The position numbers and the translations under genes are program-made. The notes under the pieces were generated by a model. That model ran no database searches. It saw nothing but the letters and a program-made list of their open reading frames with translations, and was not told the origin of the DNA. Of a stretch of 64,000 nucleotides of DNA, positions 43,220 to 52,010 are shown one piece after another. This DNA comes from Oscillospiraceae bacterium (GTDB lineage Bacteria; Bacillota; Clostridia; Oscillospirales; Oscillospiraceae), in contig SVMM01000017.1 in assembly GCA_015067435.1 (NCBI GenBank), forward strand, positions 1 to 64,000, read 5' to 3'. Numbering within the stretch: position 1 is the first letter of the stretch; each line of letters starts with the position of its first letter.

Positions 43220-46200
43220 TTATCTGCCGCTCCGGCGCAGCTCCCGCCGCAGCCTGTCCTCGATCAGGCGGTAGACCTTGTCCGCCGTCCGCTGCAATTC
43301 CGCGTCACTGGCCTGCTTGCGATAGTATTCGTCCGCCGTGTCTTTTTCCGGACGCTCCTTGAATTCCAGCTTTGCCGGCCCCGCCGTCGTATCACTCTGC
43401 GCGGGAATGACCGCCGGCGCGTTCCAGACGATCTGTTTGCCCGCCGTGTCAGCGGCTCTGGCGGCGTCCGCCGCGCTGTGCGCGCCCGTGCCCCTGCCTG
43501 ACTGATCAAACAGCTCACGCGCCCATTTGGGGAGATTTGAAACAAAATCCGAGGCGGCGGTTTCCGCGCGCTTCGCCTGTGCCGGCTCCGCCGCGCTCTC
43601 CTGCGCCGCCGCGCCCGCGGCGAATACGAGATCCACCGGCGAGCCCGCCGTCTCCGCCGCCTGCGCCGGGACGGCCTGCGCGGCTGTCCGATGCGCCGCC
43701 TCTCCGGAACGCTGCCGCGCGCCGAAGCGGATGTCCCGCGTCGCCGTGCCGAGCTGCATCTGTGCGGCTGCCGTCGGCATTGCGCCGTCCGTCCGCAGGG
43801 CAAGCCCGATGGGCTGCCGTAGCGTCTCCGCCGCAGGAACGGCTGTCCGCAGCGCCCCGGCGGATAAACGTCCCGCCTGCGCCGCGTGATCCGCTGCCGT
43901 TGTCTGTGCCGCCGTGTCTGTGCGCGGCTGCATCGCCGTGTGCGTCCGCCCGCTCTGCCGCGGCGTCTGCGCCGCCGTGTCCGCGCGGCGCTCCGGCATG
44001 GCCGCGTCCCGCGTCTCCGCTGTTTCCGCGCGGTAAATCAGCTCCGCCTCCGGTTCCGCGCGCTCCGCTTCCGCCGGAACAGCCGTCGCCGTTTTCTGCA
44101 TATCGGCGTTTTCCGCCGCTGTCTCGCCTTCCGACGTGCCCGTGCGAACGCCCGACTCCGTCGTTTGTGTCTCACCCGCCGCTTCGCGGTGCACAGCACT
44201 CCGCGCAGCTTCCGCGCTTTCGTGACGCGCGGCGGACGCTTGCGTCTGTGCGCTCCGTTGCGCTTCCCGCGCCGCATCCGCGCGGCGCTCCGGCGTTGCC
44301 GCGTCCTGCGCCTCCGGCGTCTCCGCGCGATAGACCAGCTCCGTGGGCGTTTCCCTCTCCGCGCGCGCCGTCTCCATCGGTACGGCGGTCGCCGCTTTCT
44401 GCGTATCGGCGTGCTTCGCCGTCATTTCGTCCGCCAACGCAGCCGCGTGATCGCGCTGTGCCGTCGTTTGCGCTTCGTCCGCGCTCTCGCGCCGTCCTGC
44501 CGCCGTCTGCGCGGATTGCTGCGGCTCCTGCGCCGCCGTTTCCGCGCGCTGTTCGGGCGGGACGGTGTTCTGTGCCTCCGCTGTCTCCGTGCGGTAGACC
44601 AGCTCCGCGGTCGGCTCCGGCCGCTCCGGACGCGCCGTCTCCGCCGGTACGGCTGTCGCCGATTGAGGCTTCTGCCGTTCGAGCGTTTCGGTGTCCGATG
44701 CGCGCTCGAACGCAGTCCGCGCCGCAATATCTTCTGCGGCGGTCTGCGCCGCCGCGCTCCGCGTCTCTTTTTCCGACGCATCCGCGCTCTCGCGCCGCGC
44801 CGCCGTTTGTGCCGCCTGCTGCGGCTCCCGCGCCGCTGCCTCCCTGCGCTGTTCGGGCGGGACGGTGTTCTGTGCCTCCGCTGTCTCCGTGCGGTAGACC
44901 AGCTCCGCGACCGGCTCCGGCCGCTCCGGACGCGCCGTCTCCGCCGGTACGGCTGTCGCCGTTGCAAATTCCTGTCTCTCTGCCGTTTCGGTGTCCGATG
45001 CACGCTCAACCGCGGCCGGCACCGCCGTATCTTCTGCGGCGGTCTGCACCGCCGCGCTCTGTGTCTCGTTCTCCGGCTCTCCCGCGGCTTCGCGCTGCGT
45101 CACAGCCGTCTGCGCGGTCTGCTGCGGCTCCCGCGCCGACGTTTCCGCGCGCTGTTCGGGCGGGACGGTGTTCTGTGCCTCCGCTGTCTCCGTGCGGTAG
45201 ACCAGCTCCGCGGTCGGCTCCGGCCGCTCCGGACGCGCCGTCTCCGCCGGTACGGCTGTCGCCGATTGAGGCTTCTGCCGTTCGAGCGTTTCGGTGTCCG
45301 ATGCGCGCTCGAACGCAGTCCGCGCCGCAATATCTTCTGCGGCGGTCTGCGCCGCCGCGCTCCGCGTCTCTTTTTCCGACGCATCCGCGCTCTCGCGCCG
45401 CGCCGCCGTTTGTGCCGCCTGCTGCGGCTCCCGCGCCGCTGCCTCCCTGCGCTGTTCGGGCAGGACGGTGTTCTGTGCCTCCGGCGTCTCGGTGCGGTAA
45501 ACCAGTTCCGCGACCGGCTCCGGTTGCTCCGTGTGCGCCGCCTCCGCCGGTACGGCTGTCGCCGTTGCAGATTCCTGTCTCTCTGCCGTTTCGGCGTCTG
45601 ATGTGCGCCCGACCGCAGTCCGCGCCGTCATATCTTCTGCGGCGGTCTGCGCCGCCGCACTCTGCGTCTCCTTTTCCGACGCATCCGCGGCATTGCGCCG
45701 CGCCGTCGTTTGTGCCGCCTGCTGCGGCTCCCGCGCCGCCGTTTCCCTGCGCTGTTCGGACAGGACGGCGTTCTGCGCCTCCGCTGTCTCCGTGCGGTAG
45801 ACCAGCTCCGCGGTCGGCTCCGGCCGCTCCGGACGTGCCGTCTCCGCCGGTACGGCTGTCGCCGATTGAGGCTCCTGCCATTCGAGCGTTTCGGCATCCG
45901 ATGTGCGTTCGACCGCGGTCCGCGCCGCCGTATCTTCTGCGGCGGTCTGCACCGCCGCGCTCTGTGTCTCGGTCTCCGACCCCTCTGCGGCATCGCGACG
46001 CGTCATGGTCGTCTGTGCAGCCTGCCGTGGCTCCCGCGCCGCCGTTTCCGTGCGCTGTTCAGGCAGGACGGCGTTCTGTGCCTCCGCTGTCTCCGTGCGG
46101 TAGACCAGCTCCGAAGCAGGCTCCGGTCGCTCCGGACGCGCCGTCTCCGCCGGTACGGCTGTCGCCGTTGCAGACTCCTGTCTCTCTGCCGTTTCGGCGT

Positions 46201-48127
46201 CTGATGTGCGCCCGACCGCAGTCCGCGCCGCCATATCTTCTGCGGCGGTCTGCGCCGCCGCACTCTGCGTCTCCTTTTCCGACGCATCTGCGGCATCGCG
46301 ACGCGTCATGGTCGTCTGTGCAGCCTGCCGTGGCTCCCGCGCCGCTGTCTCCGTGCGCTGTTCGGGCGGGACGGCGTTCTGCGCCTCCGGCGTCTCCGGC
46401 GTCTCCGCGCGATAGACCAGCTCCATCGCCGCTTCCGGTTGATCCGGACGCGCCGTCACCGCCGGCACGGCTGTCGCGTGTTCCGATGCCGCCGCGATTT
46501 CCCGTCCTTGCGCCGCTTCGGCGCGCGGCTCCCGAGCCGATGTGGGACGCGCCGCTGTATCTTCCGCGGCGGTCTTCGCCGCCGCGCTCTGTGTCTCGGT
46601 CTCCGACCCCTCTGCGGCATCGCGACGCGTCATGGTCGTCTGTGCAGCCTGCCGTGGCTCCCGCGCCGCCGTTTCCGTGCGCTGTTCAGGCAGGACGGCG
46701 TTCTGTGCCTCCGCTGTCTCCGTGCGGTAGACCAGCTCCGCGGCCGACCCCGGTTGCCCCGGACGTGCCGTCTCCGCCGGCACGGCTGTCGCCGATTGAG
46801 GCTCCTGCCGTTCGAGCGGTTCGCCGTCCGATGTGCGTTCGACCGCGGCCCGCGCCGCCGTATCTTCTGCGGCGATCCGCGCCGCAGCGCTCTGTGTCTC
46901 GGTTCCCGACGCATCCGCGCTCTCGCGCCGCGCCGTCATTTGTGCCGCTTCCGTGATCTCATGCCGCATCACGGTCGTCTGCGGCTGCTCGTCCTGCTGC
47001 CGCTCCCGCGCCGCTGTCTCGCTTCGCTGTTCGGGCAGAACAGCGTTCTGGGCCTCCGGCATCTCCGTGCGGTAGACCAGCTCCGTGGCTGTCTCCGGTT
47101 GCTCCGGACCCGCGGCGTATGGCGTCGACACGGCGTCATGCGCGGCGTCGGGCCGAACAGCCGCCGCAGACCGCTGCTGCGCTGTCTCGCTCGTCAGGCG
47201 GTTCAGGTTGCGCTCGATGGTGTCCTGCACCGCGCGGCGCACCGCGCGCATCGCGCGGGACGTTTCATCGGTTTCGGGCAGCTGCTCCGCGGCCCACTCG
47301 ACCACGCGCTCCAGCTCGTCGTCGAAGCTCTCCGACGCACCCTGTGTTTCCCGGCGCGCCAGCGCCTCCTCCCTGCGACGGCGGATCACGTCCGGCAGCA
47401 GAATGCTGCCCGCCGGTACGATCTCCTGCTCCGTTGCGGCGGCGCTGGTCGGATAGCCCGGATGCGTCTCGCGCTGCTTCGGTGTCCAGCCTCCCGCGGC
47501 GGGTACGGACATGGCGCGGCTGGCAAGGGGAAGCTCCGGCGTGGGCAGCGTTCGCCCGCCCTGCCGCGTCCCCGTCAGCCCATGCGTGGACTGCGCCAGT
47601 CCCGCAGAGCGGCGCAGCACGTCCGATTGCTTCGTGCTGCGTCCCTCTCCGGCCTGCCGCTCCGTCCTCATTTGAGCCTGTGCGGGATCCGCCTTTTGTG
47701 CGCCGCCGGCCGGCGCGATGATCTCCGTGCGGTGCGCGCCGTTCTCGATGACGATGCGGCGCGTCTCCTGCGTGATGATGCGAAGCTCCTTTTCCCGCAG
47801 GATCACGCGCTCCAAGATCCGCTGCTCCGGGGACTTCTTCTCCTTCTTGTCCTCCTGCGGGCGGTTCTTTTCCTCCTCCTGACGCAGCCGGTTCACAAGC
47901 AGATTCACGTCCAAATCGAAGTGGATCTCCGGCGCCTGCTGCGGCGCGGCCTCGGCGTCCCCCTCCTCCAGATAGGCAAGGCGCAGGGGGCGATAGTTGC
48001 CGATGCCCTGTGCGCTGCGCTGCAAAAGCTCCTGCGTGAACAGCTGTGTCAACAGCCCAAATGGGGACAGGGTATTCTCCTGTCCCGCGACGGTCATATC
48101 CTGTTTGCTGATCGCAATGGAATCCAT
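43220..48127 (-). CDS. Giant repeat protein between tube and LysM genes
   Basis: This 1635-residue protein has three parts. The N-terminal ~300 residues are charged and helical (LTQLFTQELLQRS, RLRQEEEKNRPQEDKKEKK). The central region has at least eleven ~100-residue repeats, each built on AELVYRTETAEAQN, PEQRxExAAREPQQAAQT and a QSAAAQTAAEDxAAR segment (bases about 44030-47100). The C-terminal ~150 residues contain a divergent twelfth copy (PVDLVFAAG), LPKWARELF and a helical end. Composition is Ala, Glu, Thr, Arg and Gln with few hydrophobics, so much is disordered or loosely helical. ATG 48127 overlaps the tube stop (TGATG). Candidate roles are tape measure or ruler, as no other tape-measure candidate of suitable length was seen, or an assembly scaffold. 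Confidence 0.8.
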   Translation of the reverse strand: MDSIAISKQDMTVAGQENTLSPFGLLTQLFTQELLQRSAQGIGNYRPLRLAYLEEGDAEAAPQQAPEIHFDLDVNLLVNRLRQEEEKNRPQEDKKEKKSPEQRILERVILREKELRIITQETRRIVIENGAHRTEIIAPAGGAQKADPAQAQMRTERQAGEGRSTKQSDVLRRSAGLAQSTHGLTGTRQGGRTLPTPELPLASRAMSVPAAGGWTPKQRETHPGYPTSAAATEQEIVPAGSILLPDVIRRRREEALARRETQGASESFDDELERVVEWAAEQLPETDETSRAMRAVRRAVQDTIERNLNRLTSETAQQRSAAAVRPDAAHDAVSTPYAAGPEQPETATELVYRTEMPEAQNAVLPEQRSETAARERQQDEQPQTTVMRHEITEAAQMTARRESADASGTETQSAAARIAAEDTAARAAVERTSDGEPLERQEPQSATAVPAETARPGQPGSAAELVYRTETAEAQNAVLPEQRTETAAREPRQAAQTTMTRRDAAEGSETETQSAAAKTAAEDTAARPTSAREPRAEAAQGREIAAASEHATAVPAVTARPDQPEAAMELVYRAETPETPEAQNAVPPEQRTETAAREPRQAAQTTMTRRDAADASEKETQSAAAQTAAEDMAARTAVGRTSDAETAERQESATATAVPAETARPERPEPASELVYRTETAEAQNAVLPEQRTETAAREPRQAAQTTMTRRDAAEGSETETQSAAVQTAAEDTAARTAVERTSDAETLEWQEPQSATAVPAETARPERPEPTAELVYRTETAEAQNAVLSEQRRETAAREPQQAAQTTARRNAADASEKETQSAAAQTAAEDMTARTAVGRTSDAETAERQESATATAVPAEAAHTEQPEPVAELVYRTETPEAQNTVLPEQRREAAAREPQQAAQTAARRESADASEKETRSAAAQTAAEDIAARTAFERASDTETLERQKPQSATAVPAETARPERPEPTAELVYRTETAEAQNTVPPEQRAETSAREPQQTAQTAVTQREAAGEPENETQSAAVQTAAEDTAVPAAVERASDTETAERQEFATATAVPAETARPERPEPVAELVYRTETAEAQNTVPPEQRREAAAREPQQAAQTAARRESADASEKETRSAAAQTAAEDIAARTAFERASDTETLERQKPQSATAVPAETARPERPEPTAELVYRTETAEAQNTVPPEQRAETAAQEPQQSAQTAAGRRESADEAQTTAQRDHAAALADEMTAKHADTQKAATAVPMETARAERETPTELVYRAETPEAQDAATPERRADAAREAQRSAQTQASAARHESAEAARSAVHREAAGETQTTESGVRTGTSEGETAAENADMQKTATAVPAEAERAEPEAELIYRAETAETRDAAMPERRADTAAQTPRQSGRTHTAMQPRTDTAAQTTAADHAAQAGRLSAGALRTAVPAAETLRQPIGLALRTDGAMPTAAAQMQLGTATRDIRFGARQRSGEAAHRTAAQAVPAQAAETAGSPVDLVFAAGAAAQESAAEPAQAKRAETAASDFVSNLPKWARELFDQSGRGTGAHSAADAARAADTAGKQIVWNAPAVIPAQSDTTAGPAKLEFKERPEKDTADEYYRKQASDAELQRTADKVYRLIEDRLRRELRRSGR
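44030..47100 (-). repeat. Tandem ~300-base coding repeats in the giant CIS protein
   Basis: Units of about 300 bases recur eleven times or more. Some neighbours are nearly identical over two units; for instance, the run starting at 44607 reappears at 45210, 603 bases (201 codons) later. Such DNA should undergo slippage and unequal recombination, changing repeat number in steps of about 100 residues. Confidence 0.9.
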
Positions 48128-48558
48128 CAAAAGCACCCGTTATAGATGAGCTCTATGCGGCTCACCGCCAACGCAGGCTGATTGCTGTTGAGATCCGGCC
48201 CGATGTACTTTTGCAGATATGCGCCGACGATCGTCCACGTCCTCTGCGGCGTACCAAAGCTGTCCATCAGGATGACCGTCCCGCCGAGGGGGATGGACAT
48301 GCCCGATGCACACATCGTCATCAGCAGGGAAACGGAGTCAATGGTCGTGACCACGCCCTGCTCCAGCACCAGCACCTGCGGTTTGTTCTCTTTAAAGAAA
48401 AATCGGGGGTAGTTCAGGCCGCCCTCATTGTAGACCTCGTACTCGACCTCCATATTGAGGCCGCTGACAGAGGTGAACCGGCCCGCGATCACCGCGCCCG
48501 GTCCGGCAAGCGCCACATCAAAATAAGCCCCCGACAGGAAATCTCCAGTCAACCCCAT
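48127..48558 (-). CDS. CIS tube-type protein (gp19-like), copy 3
   Basis: This 143-residue protein is of the T4 gp19-like tube/tube-initiator group: GAYFDVALAGPGAVIAGRFT, VSGLNMEVEYEVYNEGGLNY and a strand-rich end (PALAVSRIELIYNGCF). It lacks the FLDW-type loop of the main tube protein and is probably a tube-initiator or adaptor ring at the baseplate. ATG 48558 has GAGGTG eight bases upstream. Its stop overlaps the start of the giant repeat-protein gene. Confidence 0.82.
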   Translation of the reverse strand: MGLTGDFLSGAYFDVALAGPGAVIAGRFTSVSGLNMEVEYEVYNEGGLNYPRFFFKENKPQVLVLEQGVVTTIDSVSLLMTMCASGMSIPLGGTVILMDSFGTPQRTWTIVGAYLQKYIGPDLNSNQPALAVSRIELIYNGCF

Positions 48559-48577
48559 GCTCAAAGCACCTCAGTTT

Positions 48578-49066
48578 TTATTGGCCTTCCTCCGGCGGAT
48601 GGGTAATGCGCTCCATGCCCGTGATGGCGAAGGTCATGCTTTCGGAAAGCACCTCGCTCCTGCCGCCGTCCATCGGGGTCAGCTCGTAGCCGATGGGCAT
48701 GGCGTCCTTGAGCGACCATGTGACGCCCGGCTTGCCCGCCTCGTTGAGCGCGATCACGTTGAGCGTCCGGCGCATGTCATCGCCGCCGCTCGGCCCCGCG
48801 TTGTGCGACGCGCCGGCGGAAAACAGCCAGTCCAGAAAGTCGTTGTCCCCGACCACGCCCTTGGTCAGCGTGACGGGCGCAAAGGATGTGAGCGTCGGGA
48901 TATACTCCTGCACGCCCCTGTCCTCGCCTCCGGATCGCGCCTGAATGGTCTGCACCTCCATCTTGACGCCGGAAAACTGCGTAAAAGCCGCGGCGATCAC
49001 GCCGCTGCTTTCCACTTCCACCAGAAATCGGAATGATCTGAACGGTTGCTGATACTCGATACCCAT
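48578..49066 (-). CDS. CIS tube-type protein (gp19-like), copy 2
   Basis: This 162-residue gp19-like tail tube protein has PFRSFRFLVEVESSGVIAAA, TQFSGVKMEVQTIQ, LTKGVVGDNDFLDWLFSAG and a C-terminal ITGMERI strand. It shares the overall layout of the major tube protein at 49711 (DNDFLDWLF compared with DTDFLDWIY) but is clearly diverged. It is probably the tube-initiator (Afp5-like). A short DUF6760-type gene precedes it. Confidence 0.87.
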   Translation of the reverse strand: MGIEYQQPFRSFRFLVEVESSGVIAAAFTQFSGVKMEVQTIQARSGGEDRGVQEYIPTLTSFAPVTLTKGVVGDNDFLDWLFSAGASHNAGPSGGDDMRRTLNVIALNEAGKPGVTWSLKDAMPIGYELTPMDGGRSEVLSESMTFAITGMERITHPPEEGQ

Positions 49067-49081
49067 AGCCGCCTTTCCCTT

Positions 49082-49264
49082 TCATCGGAATTCGATCGAC
49101 CGGTTCTGCTCCGGGCCGCTCAGCTTTTGGTTGACCGCGGAAACCTCGGAGCACCAGCGGCGTCGTTCGAGATGGCTCAGTCCCATCACGTCGTTCCGGG
49201 ACCAATGCAAATAGTAAGACAAAAACGTCATTTCCTGATAGAGCTGATCCTGCGGATACAGCAC
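49082..49264 (-). CDS. DUF6760-type small tail-assembly protein
   Basis: This 60-residue protein fits a small family encoded between tube genes of eCIS loci, here named DUF6760: LYPQDQLYQEMTFLSYYLHW, then LSHLERRRWCSEVSAVNQKL. GTG 49264 is the only in-frame start that gives the family's expected N-terminus; its ribosome site is weak, so it is probably coupled to the preceding gene, whose stop ends five bases earlier. With its upstream neighbour it resembles the split tail-assembly chaperones of phages. Confidence 0.68.
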   Translation of the reverse strand: MLYPQDQLYQEMTFLSYYLHWSRNDVMGLSHLERRRWCSEVSAVNQKLSGPEQNRSIEFR

Positions 49265-49269
49265 CAGCC

Positions 49270-49629
49270 CTACGTTAATAAAAAATCCAGCGGCACCTCG
49301 ATCTCCTGGTTGCAATGCGGGCAGACGACCTTGTAGGTCGGCATCTCCGACATGTTGATGCGCTGGTAAAGATCCTGCAAATAGGCAAGATCCATTGTGA
49401 AAAGCCCTTCGATCACGCGCGTGTTGATGCTGCTGAGCGTGCCCAGCTTCGTGATGACGCGCGAGAGCAGGATGATCGTCAGATATCCCGCGTTCTGCTG
49501 CACGCGGGGATCGCGCATGGGCAGGATCTCGTCCGCCGCCGTCGCGAGGCGCATGGTGCCGCGCTTGTGTACGTCGCCGTTTTTGTCGACGTAGCCCTTG
49601 GGCAGCTCAAACTCAAACTCAGTCTCCAT
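49270..49629 (-). CDS. Phage tail assembly chaperone-like protein
   Basis: This 119-residue protein opens with FEFELPKGYVDKNGDVHKRG and TMRLATAADEILPMRDPRVQ, the pattern of the small 'phage tail assembly' proteins found beside DUF6760 in eCIS loci. Near the C-terminus VVCPHCNQEIEVPLDF has one CxxC pair, a half zinc-ribbon. It is expected to bind tube or tape-measure subunits before assembly. It follows the hairpin at 49651-49697, so its expression is probably lower than that of the sheath and tube. Confidence 0.72.
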   Translation of the reverse strand: METEFEFELPKGYVDKNGDVHKRGTMRLATAADEILPMRDPRVQQNAGYLTIILLSRVITKLGTLSSINTRVIEGLFTMDLAYLQDLYQRINMSEMPTYKVVCPHCNQEIEVPLDFLLT

Positions 49630-49650
49630 TTTTTCTCCTGTTTTCAGGCA

Positions 49651-49697
49651 AAGCCCTCCGCCGCCGTGCGTTTTCCGTGCGGCGGCGGGAGGGCCTT
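49651..49697 (-). terminator. Hairpin after the sheath-tube pair, probable partial terminator
   Basis: GCCCTCC...GCCGCCG and CGGCGGC...GGAGGGC form a strong GC-rich stem with a 13-base loop and one bulge, followed on the minus strand by CTTTGCC, a poor U tract. It lies in the 81-base gap after the major tube gene. It probably attenuates transcription or protects the sheath-tube mRNA 3' end, helping make those subunits in excess. Confidence 0.65.
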
Positions 49698-49710
49698 GCT
49701 CATTCGGTCA

Positions 49711-50190
49711 TCAGATGGGGGACGGCTCGCCGGCTGCGGAGCCGGGCGTGTGCTCAAGACCCTCGTGGCAGAACTCCAGAGACTGGATCGCCACTTCTCC
49801 GCCCATACCGTTGAGATCGGGTACCGTGTAGCCGACCGGCCACGCGTTGATCAGGTTCCAGGACGGACCGGGGTTGCCCGCGTCGTCGATAAGGGTGATG
49901 GTGACGTTGTGGCGTACCATGCCCGTCGGGGGCGCGGTGTTCGTCGGCGCAACGGCGTAGATCCAATCGAGGAAATCGGTGTCGTCCGAAACACCCCAGC
50001 GAAGCGTAACATTGCCGAACTTGGTCAGGCCCGGCAGCTTGCGCGGCGTGTTGCGCAGGTCGTCGCCCTCGCGGTACTCCACGGCGTCGACGGAGGAGCT
50101 CATACCGGAAACCTCAGAGAAACCGGCGCGGCTGATACCATCGATTTCGACCTGATAGCGAAATACTCTGTAGGGATAATTGATTGCCAT
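49711..50190 (-). CDS. Major CIS tube protein (gp19-like), copy 1
   Basis: This 159-residue gp19-like inner-tube protein (Afp1/Pvc1 type) has NYPYRVFRYQVEIDGISRAG, FSEVSGMSSSVDAVEYREG, LPGLTKFGNVTLRWGVSDDTDFLDW and the C-terminal AIQSLEFCHEGLEHTPGS. Its position directly after the sheath and before the hairpin at 49651-49697 marks it as the main, highly expressed tube subunit. AAAGGATG lies upstream of ATG 50190. Confidence 0.93.
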   Translation of the reverse strand: MAINYPYRVFRYQVEIDGISRAGFSEVSGMSSSVDAVEYREGDDLRNTPRKLPGLTKFGNVTLRWGVSDDTDFLDWIYAVAPTNTAPPTGMVRHNVTITLIDDAGNPGPSWNLINAWPVGYTVPDLNGMGGEVAIQSLEFCHEGLEHTPGSAAGEPSPI

Positions 50191-50233
50191 CTATTCTGTC
50201 ATCCTTTCTGTCGATTATAGAATCCGCGTCGGA

Positions 50234-52003
50234 TTACTCGCTGGCGGTCTTCTGCGTGATGCGGAAGATCACAAATTCAGCGGGCTTCACGGGCGCGATG
50301 CCGATCTCGCAGATCAGCCGGCCGTTATCGATGTCGTCCTGCGTCATCGTGGTGGGACCGCACTCGACATAGAACGCCTGATCCGGGCTGGTGCCGGCCA
50401 AAGCGCCGTCTCTCCAGCAGGTCGCGAGGAAGGTCTCGATGGTGCGCTTCACGCGGCCCCAGAGGACCTCGCTGTTGGGCTCGAAGACGACCCAGTTCGT
50501 GTTCGCGCGGATGGACTCCTCCACATAGATGAACAGACGGCGGACGTTGAGGTACTTCCACAGGCCGTTGGAGCTGATGGTGCGGGCGCCCCAGACGCGG
50601 ATGCCGCGGCCGGTGAACGCACGGATCAGGTTCACGCCGATGGGGTTGAGGATATCCTGCTCGCCGGTGTTGTAGTTGCAGCTCAGACCCGTGCAGCCGC
50701 GGACGACCTCGTTGGCGGGCGCCTTGTGCACGCCGCGCTCGTTGTCGCTTCTCGCGAAGATACCGGCCATCGCGCCGGAGGGCGGGAAGAAGTCGGAGCG
50801 CTTCGCGCCGGCGTCATACATCTGCAGCCACGGATGATACATCGCCGCATAGGTGGAATCGTACATGTCGCGGAAGTTCGCGACGTCGTTGGGCTTCTTG
50901 AGGTCGATCGGAGCGTCGAGAATGGCGAAGCAGCTCTTCTTGTTCTCGCAGAAGCCGATCAGGCCCGCCTGGACCTCGGGAGCCGTGACGCCCGGGACCG
51001 CCATGATGGAGACATTGGCGTTCTCCAGGAACGCCTGCATGCCGGTGCGCTTGCCGGGGCCGTCGTCCTTGCCGAGATAGGCGTCGGGCGTCGGGGCGCC
51101 GCCGTCGGAGCCTCCGGCCGGGGCCAGAATAATCATGCCGCCGGTGCCGCCGCACAGCTCGTACGGGGTGATGCCGCCGGCGGGAGCCGCCGGTGCCGCA
51201 GCCTCTTCCTTCTTGCCCTTGTCGTCCTTCTTGTCGTCCTTCGGCGCGGCAGCCTTCGTCGCCGCGGGCAGGATCTCGACCTTGATAAGGTCGCTCTTCG
51301 CGGTGCGGATGGGCGCATAGTTCAGCGCGTCGGGCTTGAGGGACAGGTTCGCGAAGGTCTCGACGGAGTCGTCGAGGCGAGCGGTGATCGTGACCTCGCA
51401 GGTGCGGATGAACTTGGGCGTGCCGACCTTGGTGTCAGCCACGTCCAGCGTGCAGGGCGCGTCGATCGTGACGACCTTGTCCAGCACGCTCTTGATGGTC
51501 GCAAAAGCGCTCTTGTTGCCGTCGAACAGCTCGACCACGTCGCCGGCGTTGAAGCCGTCGGCGTTCTTGAGCGTCAGATCGGCGCCGTTGACGGCGAAGA
51601 CCTGCGTCTTCGCCTTGTAGGAAGGCTCGACGGTGATGCGCATGTTCTCCGACCATGCGCCGGGGCTCGCCGCCGTGACCTTCAGCACGCCGGAGGTAAC
51701 GGTGCCCGCCTTCGCGTCGCCCGGAACCGCGCGCATGATGTAAGCGCGGGAACCGCCGTTGGCGAAGAACTGCTCCACGGCATAGGGGAGGAATCTGGCG
51801 CCGCCGTAGCCCGCCTCGCTGAGGTATCCTCCGTACATGCGCTTGTAATCGGCAAAGCTGGTGACAAGCTGCGGCTCGCCGATTACGGGACCGCGTTCTG
51901 CGAGGCCGATGAAGCCCGCCGTGCTGGTGCTGACTCCCTGCATGGGAACCGCACCTGAGTCAAACTCCTCTACGTACACGCCTGGGGACAAATACTCTGC
52001 CAT
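50234..52003 (-). CDS. CIS tail sheath protein
   Basis: This 589-residue contractile sheath protein starts with the family hallmark MAEYLSPGVYVEEFDSGAVP. It ends with the conserved C-terminal domain (GIRVWGARTISSNGLWKYLNVRR, FLATCWRDGALAGTSPDQAF, IGIAPVKPAEFVIFRITQ), which forms the handshake between sheath rings. A surface-domain insert at about residues 120-285 includes a low-complexity K/D/E/A-rich linker (KDDKKDDKGKKEEAAA). It is the only sheath gene here, whereas Afp and PVC have two or three. The ribosome site directly before ATG 52003 is weak (AAGCGAG); an excellent one lies further up in a structured leader. Confidence 0.95.
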   Translation of the reverse strand: MAEYLSPGVYVEEFDSGAVPMQGVSTSTAGFIGLAERGPVIGEPQLVTSFADYKRMYGGYLSEAGYGGARFLPYAVEQFFANGGSRAYIMRAVPGDAKAGTVTSGVLKVTAASPGAWSENMRITVEPSYKAKTQVFAVNGADLTLKNADGFNAGDVVELFDGNKSAFATIKSVLDKVVTIDAPCTLDVADTKVGTPKFIRTCEVTITARLDDSVETFANLSLKPDALNYAPIRTAKSDLIKVEILPAATKAAAPKDDKKDDKGKKEEAAAPAAPAGGITPYELCGGTGGMIILAPAGGSDGGAPTPDAYLGKDDGPGKRTGMQAFLENANVSIMAVPGVTAPEVQAGLIGFCENKKSCFAILDAPIDLKKPNDVANFRDMYDSTYAAMYHPWLQMYDAGAKRSDFFPPSGAMAGIFARSDNERGVHKAPANEVVRGCTGLSCNYNTGEQDILNPIGVNLIRAFTGRGIRVWGARTISSNGLWKYLNVRRLFIYVEESIRANTNWVVFEPNSEVLWGRVKRTIETFLATCWRDGALAGTSPDQAFYVECGPTTMTQDDIDNGRLICEIGIAPVKPAEFVIFRITQKTASE

Positions 52004-52010
52004 GTTCTCG

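Noticed and set aside
43537-46956. A 1139-codon plus-strand frame rich in Pro, Ala, Ser and Arg opposite the giant repeat gene
   Set aside because: It mirrors the coding repeats of the minus-strand gene; its repeats follow from that gene, and it has no start signals.
43220-48127. The tandem repeats as a CRISPR array or toxin RHS/YD repeat region
   Set aside because: Units are ~300 bases, stay in one reading frame and lack short palindromic repeats with spacers; there are no YD motifs.
22051-52003. The tail genes as a prophage or R-type pyocin
   Set aside because: No capsid, terminase, portal, integrase, holin or lysin is seen, while DUF4255, AAA+ ATPase, DUF6760 and DUF4157 are eCIS markers.
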